Below are positions 42,160-51,995 of a stretch of 64,000 bases of DNA, one piece after another. Below the pieces are notes generated by a model that worked only from the letters and a program-made list of their open reading frames with translations, did not search any database and was not told where the DNA came from. The stretch comes from Neolewinella maritima. GTDB lineage: Bacteria > Bacteroidota > Bacteroidia > Chitinophagales > Saprospiraceae. The DNA is taken from the NCBI RefSeq assembly GCF_923081025.1, contig NZ_CAKLPZ010000001.1:806001-870000 (forward strand), in the 5' to 3' direction. Within the stretch, counting starts at the first letter, position 1, and every line of letters begins with the position of its first letter. A program made the position numbers and the translations under genes.

Positions 42160-44423
42160 ACCGCCTACGACCCTTCATGCTGTTGCTCGGCCTATCCCTC
42201 ATCGGTAGCCTGGTATGCGCCCAAACGCCTGCCTACCGCGATACCGCACGGTCGGTCGATGAACGGGTAGCCGATCTGTTGGGCCGCATGACACCCGAGG
42301 AAAAGGTGGCGCAAATGCGCATCTTCCATGCCAATAGGGGGGTAGAAGGGGATGAAGCGGGGAAGATGACGCTGAGTGAAGACGTGAAGCAGCGCCTACA
42401 GCATGGTATCGCGGGGATCAAAAACCCGGGGGAGCACCTCGATCCGGTCGCGGCAGCTACGCTCAATAATAGCCTGCAGCGCTACATCATCGAGAACAAC
42501 CGGCTAGGCATTCCGGCGCTGTTCGTCACGGAGAGCTACAACGGCGTCGACGCGGCGGGCTCCACGGTGTTTGGCCGGCCGATCGCATCGGCGGCGTCAT
42601 TTAATCCGGACTTGGTGCACCGACAGTGGGACGTCGTGGGTCGCGAAGCCAGGCTGCGCGGTATGCACATGTGCCACTCTCCGGAGGCCGACGTGGTGCG
42701 TGACCCGCGCTTCGGCCGGATGAGCGAAGCCTTTGGCGAGGATACCTACCTGACTACCCGGATGGTCGTCGCCGCCATCACCGGGGTGCAGGGGGATTAC
42801 GCCGGGCTCGGAAATAAGACGCACATCGGGGCGGTGGCCAAGCACTTTGCCGGCTACGGGCAGGTACTGGGCGGCACCAACTTCGCGGCCATCGAGATCT
42901 CCGAGCGGACCCTGATCGACGAGATCTTTCCGCCCTTCCGGGCTGCCGTGCAGGAGGCGCGGACACTGGGCATCATGGCTAGTCACGGCGACCTCAACGG
43001 GGTAGCCAGCCACGCCAATCCGTGGCTGCTCACCGAAGTGCTACGCGAGCAGTGGGGCTTCGAGGGCTACACGGTCAGCGACGCCAACGACATCGGTCGC
43101 CTGCACTACTTCATGAAGGTGGCCGAGACGCCCGAGGATGCCGCCCGGATGGCCCTGGAGGCCGGTATGGATGTAGACCTCTACGCCGACGATGCATACG
43201 CGCTACTGCCGGCAATGTTGGAAGCTGATTCGGGCTTGATGGCCCACATTGACCGGGCGGCCGGGCACGTGCTGCGGACGAAGTTCATACTAGGCCTATT
43301 CGACGACCCCTACATCGACGTGGCCGAAACCGCAGCCGGCGTGCGCACCGAAGCGGCGCTGGATCTGGCGCGGGAATCGGACCTGGAGTCGATCATTTTG
43401 CTCAAGAATACGGCCGGTACGCTACCGCTGTCGCAGGGAGACCAGACGGTGGCCCTTCTCGGTCCGCTCGTCGGGGAGGACACCGAGAATGCCTTTCGCG
43501 CGGTGGCCGGGGAGTACACGAACTTCATCACGGACCGCGGCTTCGCGCTGACGGACGGTGCCTCGGCCGTGCCGGTACTGAACGCGGATACGGACGCTGA
43601 CCTAGACCGACTGGAATCACTAGCCGGCGAGGCGGACGTGGTCATTCTCTTCCTCGGCGGGGATGAATACACCGCTAAGGAGGGCTTCTTCAACGGCGCG
43701 CTGGGGGACCGGGCTACGATCGAGCCCGTTGGTCCGCAGGACGAGCTCATTAGCCGCGTAAAGGCACTCGGCAAGCCGGTAGTGGTGTGTCTGCTGCACC
43801 GCCGCACGCTTTCCATCAACGTGATCAGCGAGCAGGCCGATGCGATCCTTGACGGCTGGGACCTGAGCGAGTTTCGCGACGAGTCGCTGGCCCGGATCGT
43901 GTTCGGGGAGGCAGTCCCCGCCGGGAAGTCGCCGGTGACCGTGCCCCGCTCGATCGGCCAGCTACCCTTCCACTACAGCGGCAAGGAGATCAATAACAAA
44001 AAGGGCTATCTCTTTATGGAAAATGGACCGCTGTACCCCTTCGGTCACGGGCTGAGCTATGTCGATTTCGACTACGGCGAGTTGCGGCTATCGGACTCCA
44101 CGCTCGTAGCGCCGGACTCGATCACGGTTTCCGTGGAGGTGACCAATACGGGCACCCGGCCGGCTAAGGAAGTTGTCCAGTTGTACCTCAAGGATATGAT
44201 CGGCTCGGTGACCCGTCCGGACGTAGAACTCAGGGGTTTTCAGAAGATTCTGCTGGGGGCCGGGGAGCGTCGTACCGTGACCTTCACGATCACCCCCGCT
44301 ATGCTGGAATTCACGCGCCTGGACATGGAGCGGGGACTGGAAGCCGGGGTGTATGAGCTTCGCATCGGTACATCATCGGCAGACTACCGGAGCGCACGCT
44401 TCCGGCTCACCGTACCTCGATGA
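42156..44423 (+). CDS. GH3 beta-glycosidase (beta-xylosidase or beta-glucosidase type)
   Basis: A 755-residue GH3 enzyme. The ATG at 42156 overlaps the previous stop (ATGA) and gives a signal peptide (MNRLRPFMLLLGLSLIGSLV-C-A). VADLLGRMTPEEKVAQMRIF opens the domain. The H-F-A-G-Y-G-x-x-x-GG block follows (KHFAGYGQVLGGTNFA). The catalytic Asp lies in YTVSDANDIG (about 43080). The second alpha/beta domain and a C-terminal fibronectin-like domain (VTNTGTRPAKEVVQLYLKD) finish it. In an ulvan locus a GH3 enzyme can act as beta-xylosidase on xylose-containing oligosaccharides. The substrate cannot be told from sequence. Confidence 0.93.
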   Translation: MNRLRPFMLLLGLSLIGSLVCAQTPAYRDTARSVDERVADLLGRMTPEEKVAQMRIFHANRGVEGDEAGKMTLSEDVKQRLQHGIAGIKNPGEHLDPVAAATLNNSLQRYIIENNRLGIPALFVTESYNGVDAAGSTVFGRPIASAASFNPDLVHRQWDVVGREARLRGMHMCHSPEADVVRDPRFGRMSEAFGEDTYLTTRMVVAAITGVQGDYAGLGNKTHIGAVAKHFAGYGQVLGGTNFAAIEISERTLIDEIFPPFRAAVQEARTLGIMASHGDLNGVASHANPWLLTEVLREQWGFEGYTVSDANDIGRLHYFMKVAETPEDAARMALEAGMDVDLYADDAYALLPAMLEADSGLMAHIDRAAGHVLRTKFILGLFDDPYIDVAETAAGVRTEAALDLARESDLESIILLKNTAGTLPLSQGDQTVALLGPLVGEDTENAFRAVAGEYTNFITDRGFALTDGASAVPVLNADTDADLDRLESLAGEADVVILFLGGDEYTAKEGFFNGALGDRATIEPVGPQDELISRVKALGKPVVVCLLHRRTLSINVISEQADAILDGWDLSEFRDESLARIVFGEAVPAGKSPVTVPRSIGQLPFHYSGKEINNKKGYLFMENGPLYPFGHGLSYVDFDYGELRLSDSTLVAPDSITVSVEVTNTGTRPAKEVVQLYLKDMIGSVTRPDVELRGFQKILLGAGERRTVTFTITPAMLEFTRLDMERGLEAGVYELRIGTSSADYRSARFRLTVPR

Positions 44424-44543
44424 AGGTGCTCCGCACTATACCGGCTTTGGGTCTACTTACTAATCTTCATGCCTAGTAGCCGCCTATTCGACCCACCGGT
44501 GATCGTATCAAATACCGTTCTAACTAAGCATACAAGCCACACC

Positions 44544-45647
44544 ATGAACCGCTACTTCAGTATTCTCGCCGTCCTCACCCTCTGCCTGTCCTGTGCCTCA
44601 CGCCCCAAGCAGTCACCGCAGACGATCGAAGCCGCCATGGTCGCCGCCCTGCAGTGGCAGGAGGCCAACCCCATTCAGGCCAAGGCACCCACCGACTGGA
44701 CCAACGGCGCCTACTACACCGGTGTAGCCCGGGCCCACGCCGCCACCGGCAATCCGGTCTTTCTGCAGGCAATCGCGGATATGGGGGAGCGCAATGACTG
44801 GCAGACTTACGAGCGCTACTTCCACGCCGACGACGTGGCGATCTCCTACGCCTACCTGTACCTGGATGAACAGACGCCGGACGTGGCCAATCTGCAACCT
44901 ACCGAAGCCTGGCTGGACGCCCACCTCAACCAGCCCCACGAATGGAAGGCCGGCTCCCGTAGCGACGAAAAGACCATCCTCTGGTGGTGGTGCGATGCCC
45001 TGTTCATGGCCCCGCCCGTGATCACCGAATACGCCATGCGCTACGACGACCGCGCCCTGCTGGATACGATGTACACCTACTACCGCGAAACCTACGACCT
45101 GCTCTACGACCAGGAGGAGCACCTCTTCGCCCGTGATGCCCGCTACCTGTGGACTGGCTCGCCCGACGACCGCCGGGAAGTCAACGGCAAGAAGATCTTC
45201 TGGTCGCGCGGCAATGGCTGGGTTCTGGGCGGTCTGGCGCTGATGCTGGACGAGCTGCCGCAGGACTACACCCACCGTCCCTTTTTTCTGCAATTGTACC
45301 GGGAAATGGCGACCAAGATCAAGGCCATTCAGCCGGACGACGGCCTGTGGCGCACCAGCCTGCTCTCTCCCGAATCCTTCGACCACGGCGAGGTCAGCGG
45401 TAGCGGATTCTACACCTTCGCCCTGGCCTGGGGGATCAATAACGGTATACTCGACCGGGGGGACTACCTCCCCGTAGTGTATAAGGCCTGGCGGGGACTG
45501 CAGGCGGCGCAGCAGGCCAGCGGCAAGGTAGGCTGGGTGCAAAATATCGGTGCCGACCCCCAACCCGCCAGCGCCGACAGCTGGCAAAATTTTGGAACTG
45601 GTGCCTTCCTACTAGCCGGTAGCGAGGTGCTCAAACTGGACAACTGA
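44544..45647 (+). CDS. GH105 unsaturated uronyl hydrolase
   Basis: A 367-residue enzyme of the GH88/GH105 fold. It is a lipoprotein: MNRYFSILAVLTLCLSC with Cys17. Conserved parts are WTNGAYYTGVARAHAATGN, then WWWCDALFMAPP, which carries the catalytic Asp, RYLWTGSPDDRREVNGKKIF and WSRGNGWVLGGLALMLDELP. It removes the unsaturated uronic acid left at the non-reducing end by a lyase such as the neighbouring propeller enzyme. The frame opens at 44469, but the ATG at 44544 gives the lipoprotein signal. The next gene overlaps its stop (TGATG). A 120-base gap upstream may hold a secondary promoter. Confidence 0.93.
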   Translation: MNRYFSILAVLTLCLSCASRPKQSPQTIEAAMVAALQWQEANPIQAKAPTDWTNGAYYTGVARAHAATGNPVFLQAIADMGERNDWQTYERYFHADDVAISYAYLYLDEQTPDVANLQPTEAWLDAHLNQPHEWKAGSRSDEKTILWWWCDALFMAPPVITEYAMRYDDRALLDTMYTYYRETYDLLYDQEEHLFARDARYLWTGSPDDRREVNGKKIFWSRGNGWVLGGLALMLDELPQDYTHRPFFLQLYREMATKIKAIQPDDGLWRTSLLSPESFDHGEVSGSGFYTFALAWGINNGILDRGDYLPVVYKAWRGLQAAQQASGKVGWVQNIGADPQPASADSWQNFGTGAFLLAGSEVLKLDN

Positions 45648-46888
45648 TGAGAGTACTACACCTGCCGTTTCTCCTGCTTCTTGCCATAGGACTCTGCACC
45701 TGCGCGCCGCCGCCCGCGACGAATGAAGCTATTGTGTCGGACGTGCCGGCAAGCTCCGATTTCACCAACTACCCGGTCGCTCACCTAAAGGCCATCCGTG
45801 CAGCATACGTAGCCGAGGAACCAATGACCGTAGGGGTGGTAGAGCGACTGTTAGAGCAGGCGGACGCCGAGCTCGACGGACCGGTCTACACCATCGTCAA
45901 CAAGGAGGTGATGCCGCCGAGCGGAAACCCCAAAGACTACCTCAGTCTGGGGCCCTACTGGTGGCCCGACCCCGCCAAGGAAGACGGGCTGCCCTGGATA
46001 CGCCGCGACGGGGAGGTCAATCCCATCACCCAGGGCGCGGGAACGGATAAGCAGCAACACAACGCCTTCTCCCGGGCGGTGGAGACCCTGTCCTACGCCG
46101 CCTACTTCAGCGGTGAGGCGACCTACCGGGAACGGGCCGCGCTACTGCTGCGCGCCTTCCTGATCGACCCGGAAACGAAGATGAACCCCCACCTGAACTA
46201 CGCCCAGGGTATTCCTGGCCACAATACCGGCCGCTGCTTCGGCGTGATCGAACTGACGGACGTGATCGACCTGGTGACCAGTCTGGAGGTGCTGCAACTC
46301 GCCGGAGGGATCGATCCGGCGGTGCAGCAGGGGGCGGCCGATTGGCTGGCTGCCTACCTCGACTGGCTACAGACCAGCGAACTCGGTATCGAGGAAAAAA
46401 CGCGTCTGAACAACCACGGAACCTGGTACGATGCCCAGGTGCTCAGCATTCTCAGTTATCTAGGTCGCGAGCAGGAAGCCCGGGCCGTAGCGGAAGGCGT
46501 GAAGCAGCGGATCGATTCACAGATCGAACCGGACGGTGCACAACCCCACGAACTGGAACGGACTAAGTCGCTGTCGTACAGTACGATGAATCTACGGGGC
46601 TTTACCATCCTTGCGTACCTGGCCCAGGGGGTTGGCGTGGACTTATGGGGCTACGTGTCACCGACGGGAGGGAGTATACCGCAGGCGTACGCCTACCTAA
46701 GGCCGTACGTCGTGGGAGAGGACGAATGGAGCTATCCCCAGCTGGGTAAAGTCAGTGAGGCGCTACGGGGCACCACGGACTTATTCGGGCGGGCGGCTAG
46801 CTTGTTTGGTGCAGACGAATACTGCGCGGTGCAGGGGGAGCTAGCCGCTACGCCGGATCTGGAGGATCTGATCTACCGCTGTGAGTGA
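45647..46888 (+). CDS. Alginate-lyase-fold enzyme (PL38-like)
   Basis: A 413-residue lipoprotein with signal MRVLHLPFLLLLAIGLCT (Cys19). It has the alginate lyase (PF05426) fold with KEVMPPSGNPKDYLSLGPYW and WWPDPAKEDGLPWIRRDGEVN, conserved motifs of PL38-type lyases. LNNHGTWYDAQVLSILSYLG follows, with the NNHGTWYD residues of the active site. PL38 members studied so far cut beta-1,4-glucuronan. In an ulvan locus it may cut uronate stretches in the polymer or act on oligosaccharides. It is the last gene of the locus. Its stop abuts the stop of the convergent photolyase gene (TGATCA). Confidence 0.85.
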   Translation: MRVLHLPFLLLLAIGLCTCAPPPATNEAIVSDVPASSDFTNYPVAHLKAIRAAYVAEEPMTVGVVERLLEQADAELDGPVYTIVNKEVMPPSGNPKDYLSLGPYWWPDPAKEDGLPWIRRDGEVNPITQGAGTDKQQHNAFSRAVETLSYAAYFSGEATYRERAALLLRAFLIDPETKMNPHLNYAQGIPGHNTGRCFGVIELTDVIDLVTSLEVLQLAGGIDPAVQQGAADWLAAYLDWLQTSELGIEEKTRLNNHGTWYDAQVLSILSYLGREQEARAVAEGVKQRIDSQIEPDGAQPHELERTKSLSYSTMNLRGFTILAYLAQGVGVDLWGYVSPTGGSIPQAYAYLRPYVVGEDEWSYPQLGKVSEALRGTTDLFGRAASLFGADEYCAVQGELAATPDLEDLIYRCE

Positions 46889-48391
46889 TCAGGCGTAGCG
46901 CCGGTTCCGCCGGTCCCGGCCCTTCCGCTTCTGGGTGGCCGGGGTAGGCTTGTTGCGGTACTTCTCCGAGGGCACCAGCGGCATGGGGTAGCTGGCTCCG
47001 AGGCGTATGCCGTATTTCGATTGGTCGGCATCGCTCAGTACATCGGGCTGGTGCACGTAGTCTGAGGGTACCTCACTGAGCTCCGGGCACCATAGCTTCA
47101 CGTACTCCCCGCTGGGGTCGTAGCGGTCGGCCTGACTCAGGATGTTAAAGTAGCGGTTCTCGCGCGGATCGCTGCCCACGCCGGCCACGTAGTTCCAGTT
47201 ACACCAGTTGCTGGTCACGTCGTAGTCGATGAGCATGTGCTCGAAGTACTCGGCGCCCATGCGCCAGTCCACCTTCAGGTCCTTGACCAGGTAGCTGGCT
47301 ACGTTCTGCCGGCCGCGGTTGCTCATGAAGCCGGTCTGAGCGATCTCACGCATATTGGCGTCGATGAAGGGCGTGCCGGTCTGCCCGTCGATCCAGCGCT
47401 GCAGCAGCGCGCTGTCCTGCTTCCACTCCGGGTCGGCGGCGTCCTTGAAGCCCCGCTTCTGGAAGATCTTATCGCCGTGCTTCTTGCCTATCAGACGGAA
47501 GAAATCGCGCCACAGCAGCTCGAACACCACCCAGTAGGTACTGTCGTTGGCGCCGTTCTTGGCCTCGTAGGCCTTCACCTCCGCGTAGATACGCTTCGGA
47601 CTCAGACAGCCCTGCGATAGCCAGGCACTGAACTTGGTGGAGTAGTCGCTGCCGATGAGCTGGTTGCGGGTCTCCTTGTAGGTCGCAATGGCGTGGCTGT
47701 CGAACAGGTAGTAGGCCAGCCGGTCCAGTCCGTTGGTCTCTCCGCCGTGCCAGTCGATGGCCGAGCGCTCGTCCTGCGGAGGTTCCGCCAGTCCGAAGTC
47801 GGCCAGCGTAGGCAGCTCGCCGGGCTCGATGCCCGAATCAGTCACCATGGGGATGCGGCTGGGCGTCGGCAGCGGCTCGCGCACCGCCGTCAGCCGCTCG
47901 GTCTCCTTGCGAAACTGGGTGAAGGTATCCGGCGTCTGGGTGATCGGGAAGGGCAGGTCGGAGGTATAGTATAGCAGCTTGCCGCGGGAGTAGTAGACCT
48001 CGCGGCCGATCGTCCAGAGACTCTGCTCTACGGCGTTCTGCACCTTGAGTTCTTCGCTCGTGCGCTCGCGGTTGCAGAACGTCCAGCTTGCCTTGGCCTG
48101 CTGCGATAGTTCGGCAAGGATCTCTTCGGGTTCACCGACGCGGACGATCAGGTCCGCCCCCCGCTGCCGCAGGTTCTCGCGCAGGTCGGCCACGCTTTCC
48201 AGAATGAAGCGGGCGCGGTGCGGACCCACCTTGGGCAGGCCCGTCAGCGGCAGGGAGCCGCGCCACTCGCGGGGGTCGAAGATGTACACGGGCAGCACCT
48301 CGTCGCCGTGCTTCATCGCATCGCTGAGGGCTTCATTGTCGTGAAGCCGCAGGTCCCGTCTAAACCAAACTAGTGCCGCGCGTTTGCTCAT
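46889..48391 (-). CDS. CRY-DASH cryptochrome/photolyase
   Basis: A 500-residue flavoprotein of the photolyase/cryptochrome family. The N-terminal photolyase domain starts with RAALVWFRRDLRLHDNEALS. The C-terminal FAD domain contains LLWRDFFRLIGKKHG, GFMSNRGRQNVASYLVKDLK and the DASH-typical NWCNWNYVAGVGSDPRENRY. The final Lys/Arg-rich tail (TQKRKGRDRRNRRYA) is basic. It uses light to repair single-stranded or loop cyclobutane dimers. It is at the end of a minus-strand series of genes, 135 bases behind the MscS gene. Confidence 0.95.
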   Translation of the reverse strand: MSKRAALVWFRRDLRLHDNEALSDAMKHGDEVLPVYIFDPREWRGSLPLTGLPKVGPHRARFILESVADLRENLRQRGADLIVRVGEPEEILAELSQQAKASWTFCNRERTSEELKVQNAVEQSLWTIGREVYYSRGKLLYYTSDLPFPITQTPDTFTQFRKETERLTAVREPLPTPSRIPMVTDSGIEPGELPTLADFGLAEPPQDERSAIDWHGGETNGLDRLAYYLFDSHAIATYKETRNQLIGSDYSTKFSAWLSQGCLSPKRIYAEVKAYEAKNGANDSTYWVVFELLWRDFFRLIGKKHGDKIFQKRGFKDAADPEWKQDSALLQRWIDGQTGTPFIDANMREIAQTGFMSNRGRQNVASYLVKDLKVDWRMGAEYFEHMLIDYDVTSNWCNWNYVAGVGSDPRENRYFNILSQADRYDPSGEYVKLWCPELSEVPSDYVHQPDVLSDADQSKYGIRLGASYPMPLVPSEKYRNKPTPATQKRKGRDRRNRRYA

Positions 48392-48526
48392 TATCCCGTC
48401 GTATTACTTACCCAAACTAACCGGGTGGGGTAGGGATGGTTGCGGGATATTTCGGCTATTTATGCCTATTCCGGGACCGGTACAACGTGCGCGGCCGCAG
48501 GTGCGCAGCTACTGGTCAACTGCGCG

Positions 48527-49651
48527 TTATTTGGGGGTATGTGCACCGGGATTTGCGGGCTGCCCTATGGCCGGACTCATCTCGATCCGCGTACGGGGCA
48601 GGTGCTCGCTGTGCTTGGCCTGGATCCAGCCGATGAGGTGCTCGCGGATTGCGCAGCGCAGGTCGAAGGTATTGCCGGAGTTGCTGCCACTGGCGGTGAT
48701 GCGGATGGTCATCACGTCCGCATTATTGTCGGTCACCTTGACGCCGAAGACTTCCTTATCCCATACCTCCTGTAGTTCGACAAAGCGCTTAGCTTCCTCG
48801 CGCAGGGCTTCGACCGGGAAGGTGTAGTCCACGTACATGAATACCGAACCGATGAGTTGGGTGTCGCCGCGCGTCCAGTTCTGGAAGGTATTGTCGATGA
48901 AGTTGTTGAGCGGCACGATCATGCGCCGCTGGTCCCAGAGTTTGAGGGTGACGTAGGTAAGGGTGATCTCTTCCACCTTACCGAACTCACCGTCGACGAT
49001 GAGCGAATCGTCGATGCGGATGGGCTGGGTAAAGGCGATCTGAAAGCCCGCCAGCAGGTTAGCGATCGACTTCTGGGCCGCAAAGCCGATAATGATACCG
49101 CCCACCCCGGCCGAGGTAAGCAGTCCGGTACCCAGCGCGCGTACGGCCTCGAACTGCAGTAGGATAAAGGCCACCGTAACGATAAATATGATGATGCCCA
49201 CGATGCGCTGGATGTACTGCAGCTGGGTGAGGATCTTGCGCTCCTGGATGTTATTCGTCGCATTGACGCTATAGCGGTGCCGGACGGTATCGGCTGCCAC
49301 GTTGACGATACGGATGAGTAGGAGGGCACCAAAGATGTACAGCACGGTACGGGCCAGCCGAATGCCCCAGTGCAGGTACCAGGGCGATTCGACGACCTCG
49401 GGGTACACGGAGTCCTCCAGATGCTGCCAGAACAGTACCGTCAGGGCGAAGGATAAAAACCAGAAGAAAGCATTGCGGGTCTCCCGGGCGATGGCCTCCA
49501 GGGTATAGCTCTCGGTGCGCCGGCCGGTACGCCGCAGTATGCCGTACAGTACCAGAGCCACGACCGTAGCCAGCAGTAGCGCCACTCCCATACGGATAGC
49601 CATACGGATGACGACGGGGGTAGCGTTGACGAGTTCAATGAATTCTTCCAT
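48527..49651 (-). CDS. MscS-type mechanosensitive ion channel
   Basis: A 374-residue small-conductance channel that relieves turgor under hypo-osmotic shock. Membrane helices lie at about residues 13-35, 52-70, 85-105 and 145-165. The pore helix and the region after it (VGGIIIGFAAQKSIANLLAG, the G/A-rich TM3) are typical. The soluble beta/alpha domain follows with WDQRRMIVPLNNFIDNTFQN. It lies 55 bases behind the CNNM/CorC gene and may be co-transcribed. Confidence 0.92.
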   Translation of the reverse strand: MEEFIELVNATPVVIRMAIRMGVALLLATVVALVLYGILRRTGRRTESYTLEAIARETRNAFFWFLSFALTVLFWQHLEDSVYPEVVESPWYLHWGIRLARTVLYIFGALLLIRIVNVAADTVRHRYSVNATNNIQERKILTQLQYIQRIVGIIIFIVTVAFILLQFEAVRALGTGLLTSAGVGGIIIGFAAQKSIANLLAGFQIAFTQPIRIDDSLIVDGEFGKVEEITLTYVTLKLWDQRRMIVPLNNFIDNTFQNWTRGDTQLIGSVFMYVDYTFPVEALREEAKRFVELQEVWDKEVFGVKVTDNNADVMTIRITASGSNSGNTFDLRCAIREHLIGWIQAKHSEHLPRTRIEMSPAIGQPANPGAHTPK

Positions 49652-49706
49652 GGGGGGGCGGGACTAGGATAAAGAGCGGTAAACGACGGAGCAGCGGGAC
49701 AGTTCG

Positions 49707-50972
49707 CTACTCGGCGTCGCTGGGGGGAAGGACGTGCAGGTGGACCACTTCGATGCGGGTGTTACTGACCTCCAGCATCCGGCAGTTGAAGCCCTCCAAC
49801 TCCAGCTCCTCGTCCTGTTCGGGGACCCGCTCGGCGGTGGTGACGATGAAGCCGGACAGCGTCTGGTAGTCACCCTCGGGCAGCTTCAGCGCGTACTTAT
49901 CGTTGAGGTAGCTGATCTCCAGCCGGCCGCTGAACTTATAGTAGCCGTTGCCCTCGTCTACCTCCACGTAATCGTCTTCGTCGTATTCATCCTCGATCTC
50001 CCCGAAGATCTCCTCCAGCAGGTCTTCCATGGTGACCACCCCGGCGATGCCGCCGAACTCGTCTACCACGCAGGCGATACTGAGCTGGTCCTTCACCGCG
50101 CGATCCAGAATATCGGCCACACGGGCTACCTCGGGGATGAAGGTCAGCTCGAGAATACACTGGCGGATCGTCTCCGGAAACTCCAGCAGCTGCTGGTGGT
50201 GCACGTAGCCCAGCACGTTGTCCATGTCACCATCTACGATGAGCAGGCGGCTCAGGTGGGTATCGATAAACTTGGCCTCCAGCTCCTCGACCGATGCCGA
50301 TACGTCGATGGACTCGATCTCCGTGCGGGGCACCATGCAGTCGCGCAGGCGTACGTCGGCCAGGTTGAGTGCGTTGCCGAACAGCTTGGTGTCGATGGCC
50401 GACTCCTGCTCCTCGCTGGTCTGGCTCCGGTTCACGAAGTTCTCCAGGTCCAGCCGGGTGAGCACCGTATCGAGCTCTTCACTGGGCCGCTTGAAGAACA
50501 GGCGCAGTACCCAGTCGCTCACTGTAGTCATCACCACGCTGGGGATATACAGCAGCACCTGCAGAAAGCGCAGGGGGAGGGCCCAGAAGTACAGCGCATT
50601 GTCGGAATACATCCGGAAGACCGTCTTGGGCACGTACTCGCCGAAGATGAGCACGATGATGGTGATCAGCAGGGTGTTCAGCAGGAGAATAACTACGTCC
50701 GACTCGATGCCCAGCTGCGTACCCACCAGGTAGGTGAGGGGTACGGTGATCAGGGAGGTGAAGGCGACCAGGGCGATGTTGTTGCCCACCAGCATGGTAC
50801 TGAGAAACTGGGCGGGGCGCTCGAACCAGGTGGTGAGGATCCGGCTGCGCGTGTTGTTGCGCTTCTTTTTGAGCTCTACGCGCAGCTTGTTGGCCGACAC
50901 GTAGGCGATCTCCGACCCGCTAAAGAGGGCCGAAAGCAACAGGCAGATAAGGATGGCGACGGCCAGGGTCAT
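49707..50972 (-). CDS. CNNM/CorC-type membrane protein (DUF21-CBS-CBS-CorC)
   Basis: A 421-residue protein with four N-terminal helices (DUF21, residues 1-160: LSALFSGSEIAYVSANKLR, then GEYVPKTV), a CBS pair at about 205-330 (MVPRTEIESIDV, then VDEFGGIAGVVTMEDLLEEI) and a CorC_HlyC C-terminal domain (YYKFSGRLEISYLND). Members transport or sense Mg/Co or serve gliding motility (GldE). The sequence does not separate these. It starts 12 bases after the sugar nucleotidyltransferase gene. Confidence 0.9.
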   Translation of the reverse strand: MTLAVAILICLLLSALFSGSEIAYVSANKLRVELKKKRNNTRSRILTTWFERPAQFLSTMLVGNNIALVAFTSLITVPLTYLVGTQLGIESDVVILLLNTLLITIIVLIFGEYVPKTVFRMYSDNALYFWALPLRFLQVLLYIPSVVMTTVSDWVLRLFFKRPSEELDTVLTRLDLENFVNRSQTSEEQESAIDTKLFGNALNLADVRLRDCMVPRTEIESIDVSASVEELEAKFIDTHLSRLLIVDGDMDNVLGYVHHQQLLEFPETIRQCILELTFIPEVARVADILDRAVKDQLSIACVVDEFGGIAGVVTMEDLLEEIFGEIEDEYDEDDYVEVDEGNGYYKFSGRLEISYLNDKYALKLPEGDYQTLSGFIVTTAERVPEQDEELELEGFNCRMLEVSNTRIEVVHLHVLPPSDAE

Positions 50973-50984
50973 ACGTTAAAGGTA

Positions 50985-51983
50985 CTATCCGCCGAAGTCA
51001 ATCTCGGTGTTGTCCCCAATGTTGAGGCTATGGCGCATGCCGCCGATGCTGGCATCATTGCCCACCACGGACTTGCGGAGTACGATGTCGTAAATGCGGG
51101 CGTAGTCACCGATGATGGAGTCGGACACGATCGCGTTGATCAGCTTGGTGTTGGCACCTACGGTGACGTGGGGCCCGACGATCGAGTTGCTGATGTCGCA
51201 GTCCGCCCCGATGTGCACCGGGTGAATGATGATGGCGTTATCGTAGGGTGGGGGATCGTCGGTAGCAAAGCCCGGTCGGTCCAGGAAGATGGCGTTGGTC
51301 TGTAGCAGCACCTCGCGCCGGCCGCAGTCGAACCAGTTGTCTACCCGGATGGTCCGCAACTCCACGCCCCACTCCAGCATTCGGGCCAGGGCGTCGGTCA
51401 GTGGATACTCCCCGATGCTGCGGATGTTGTGCTCCAGGTTGTGAGCGCACGCCTCGATGAAGGTCTGTACTTCCCGGATCTTGTAGCAGCCCACCATGGC
51501 CAGGTTCGACTTCGGTATCGTGGGCTTTTCGATCAGGCCGCGGATGTTACCCTCGCGGTCCTGCTCCACGACGCCGAACTGACGGGGATCCTCCACCGTC
51601 TTCACTCCGATGCAGCTCGTGGTTGACTTCACGAACTCGATCAGGTCGGCGTCGATGATGGCATCCCCGAAGAAAATGATAATCTCGTCAGCGTCGGCGT
51701 AGTGATCACGGGCCAGCCAGATCGCGTGGGCCGAGCCCATCCGCTCCTCCTGGTTGACGAACTTGGTATTCAGCTGTGGATACACCCGCTCGATATACTC
51801 GCGAATCTTTTCGCCCAGGTAACCGATGATGAACACGAAGTCGGTCACCCCCAGGTCGATCAGCTGATCCACGATAAAGCTCAGGATCGGCTTACCCGCT
51901 ACCGGAATGAGGGGCTTAGGCTGGGTATACGTAAGGGGACGCAGACGCATGCCCGCTCCGGCTACGGGAATGATGGCTTTCAT
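50985..51983 (-). CDS. Sugar-phosphate nucleotidyltransferase with left-handed beta-helix
   Basis: A 332-residue enzyme that joins a sugar-1-phosphate to a nucleotide. The N-terminal domain has the signature IIPVAGAGMRLRPLTYTQPK with the K-P-L-IPVAGKP nucleotide-binding loop, and FFGDAIID. The C-terminal part is a hexapeptide-repeat beta-helix (IIHPVHIGADCDISNSIVGP, then SDSIIGDYARIYDIVLRKSV). It resembles glucose-1-phosphate thymidylyl- or mannose-1-phosphate guanylyltransferases, but the substrate is not clear. The gene is followed by the CNNM gene and preceded by the tandem word repeat at 51996-52262. Confidence 0.92.
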   Translation of the reverse strand: MKAIIPVAGAGMRLRPLTYTQPKPLIPVAGKPILSFIVDQLIDLGVTDFVFIIGYLGEKIREYIERVYPQLNTKFVNQEERMGSAHAIWLARDHYADADEIIIFFGDAIIDADLIEFVKSTTSCIGVKTVEDPRQFGVVEQDREGNIRGLIEKPTIPKSNLAMVGCYKIREVQTFIEACAHNLEHNIRSIGEYPLTDALARMLEWGVELRTIRVDNWFDCGRREVLLQTNAIFLDRPGFATDDPPPYDNAIIIHPVHIGADCDISNSIVGPHVTVGANTKLINAIVSDSIIGDYARIYDIVLRKSVVGNDASIGGMRHSLNIGDNTEIDFGG

Positions 51984-51995
51984 GGCGGTAAGATA

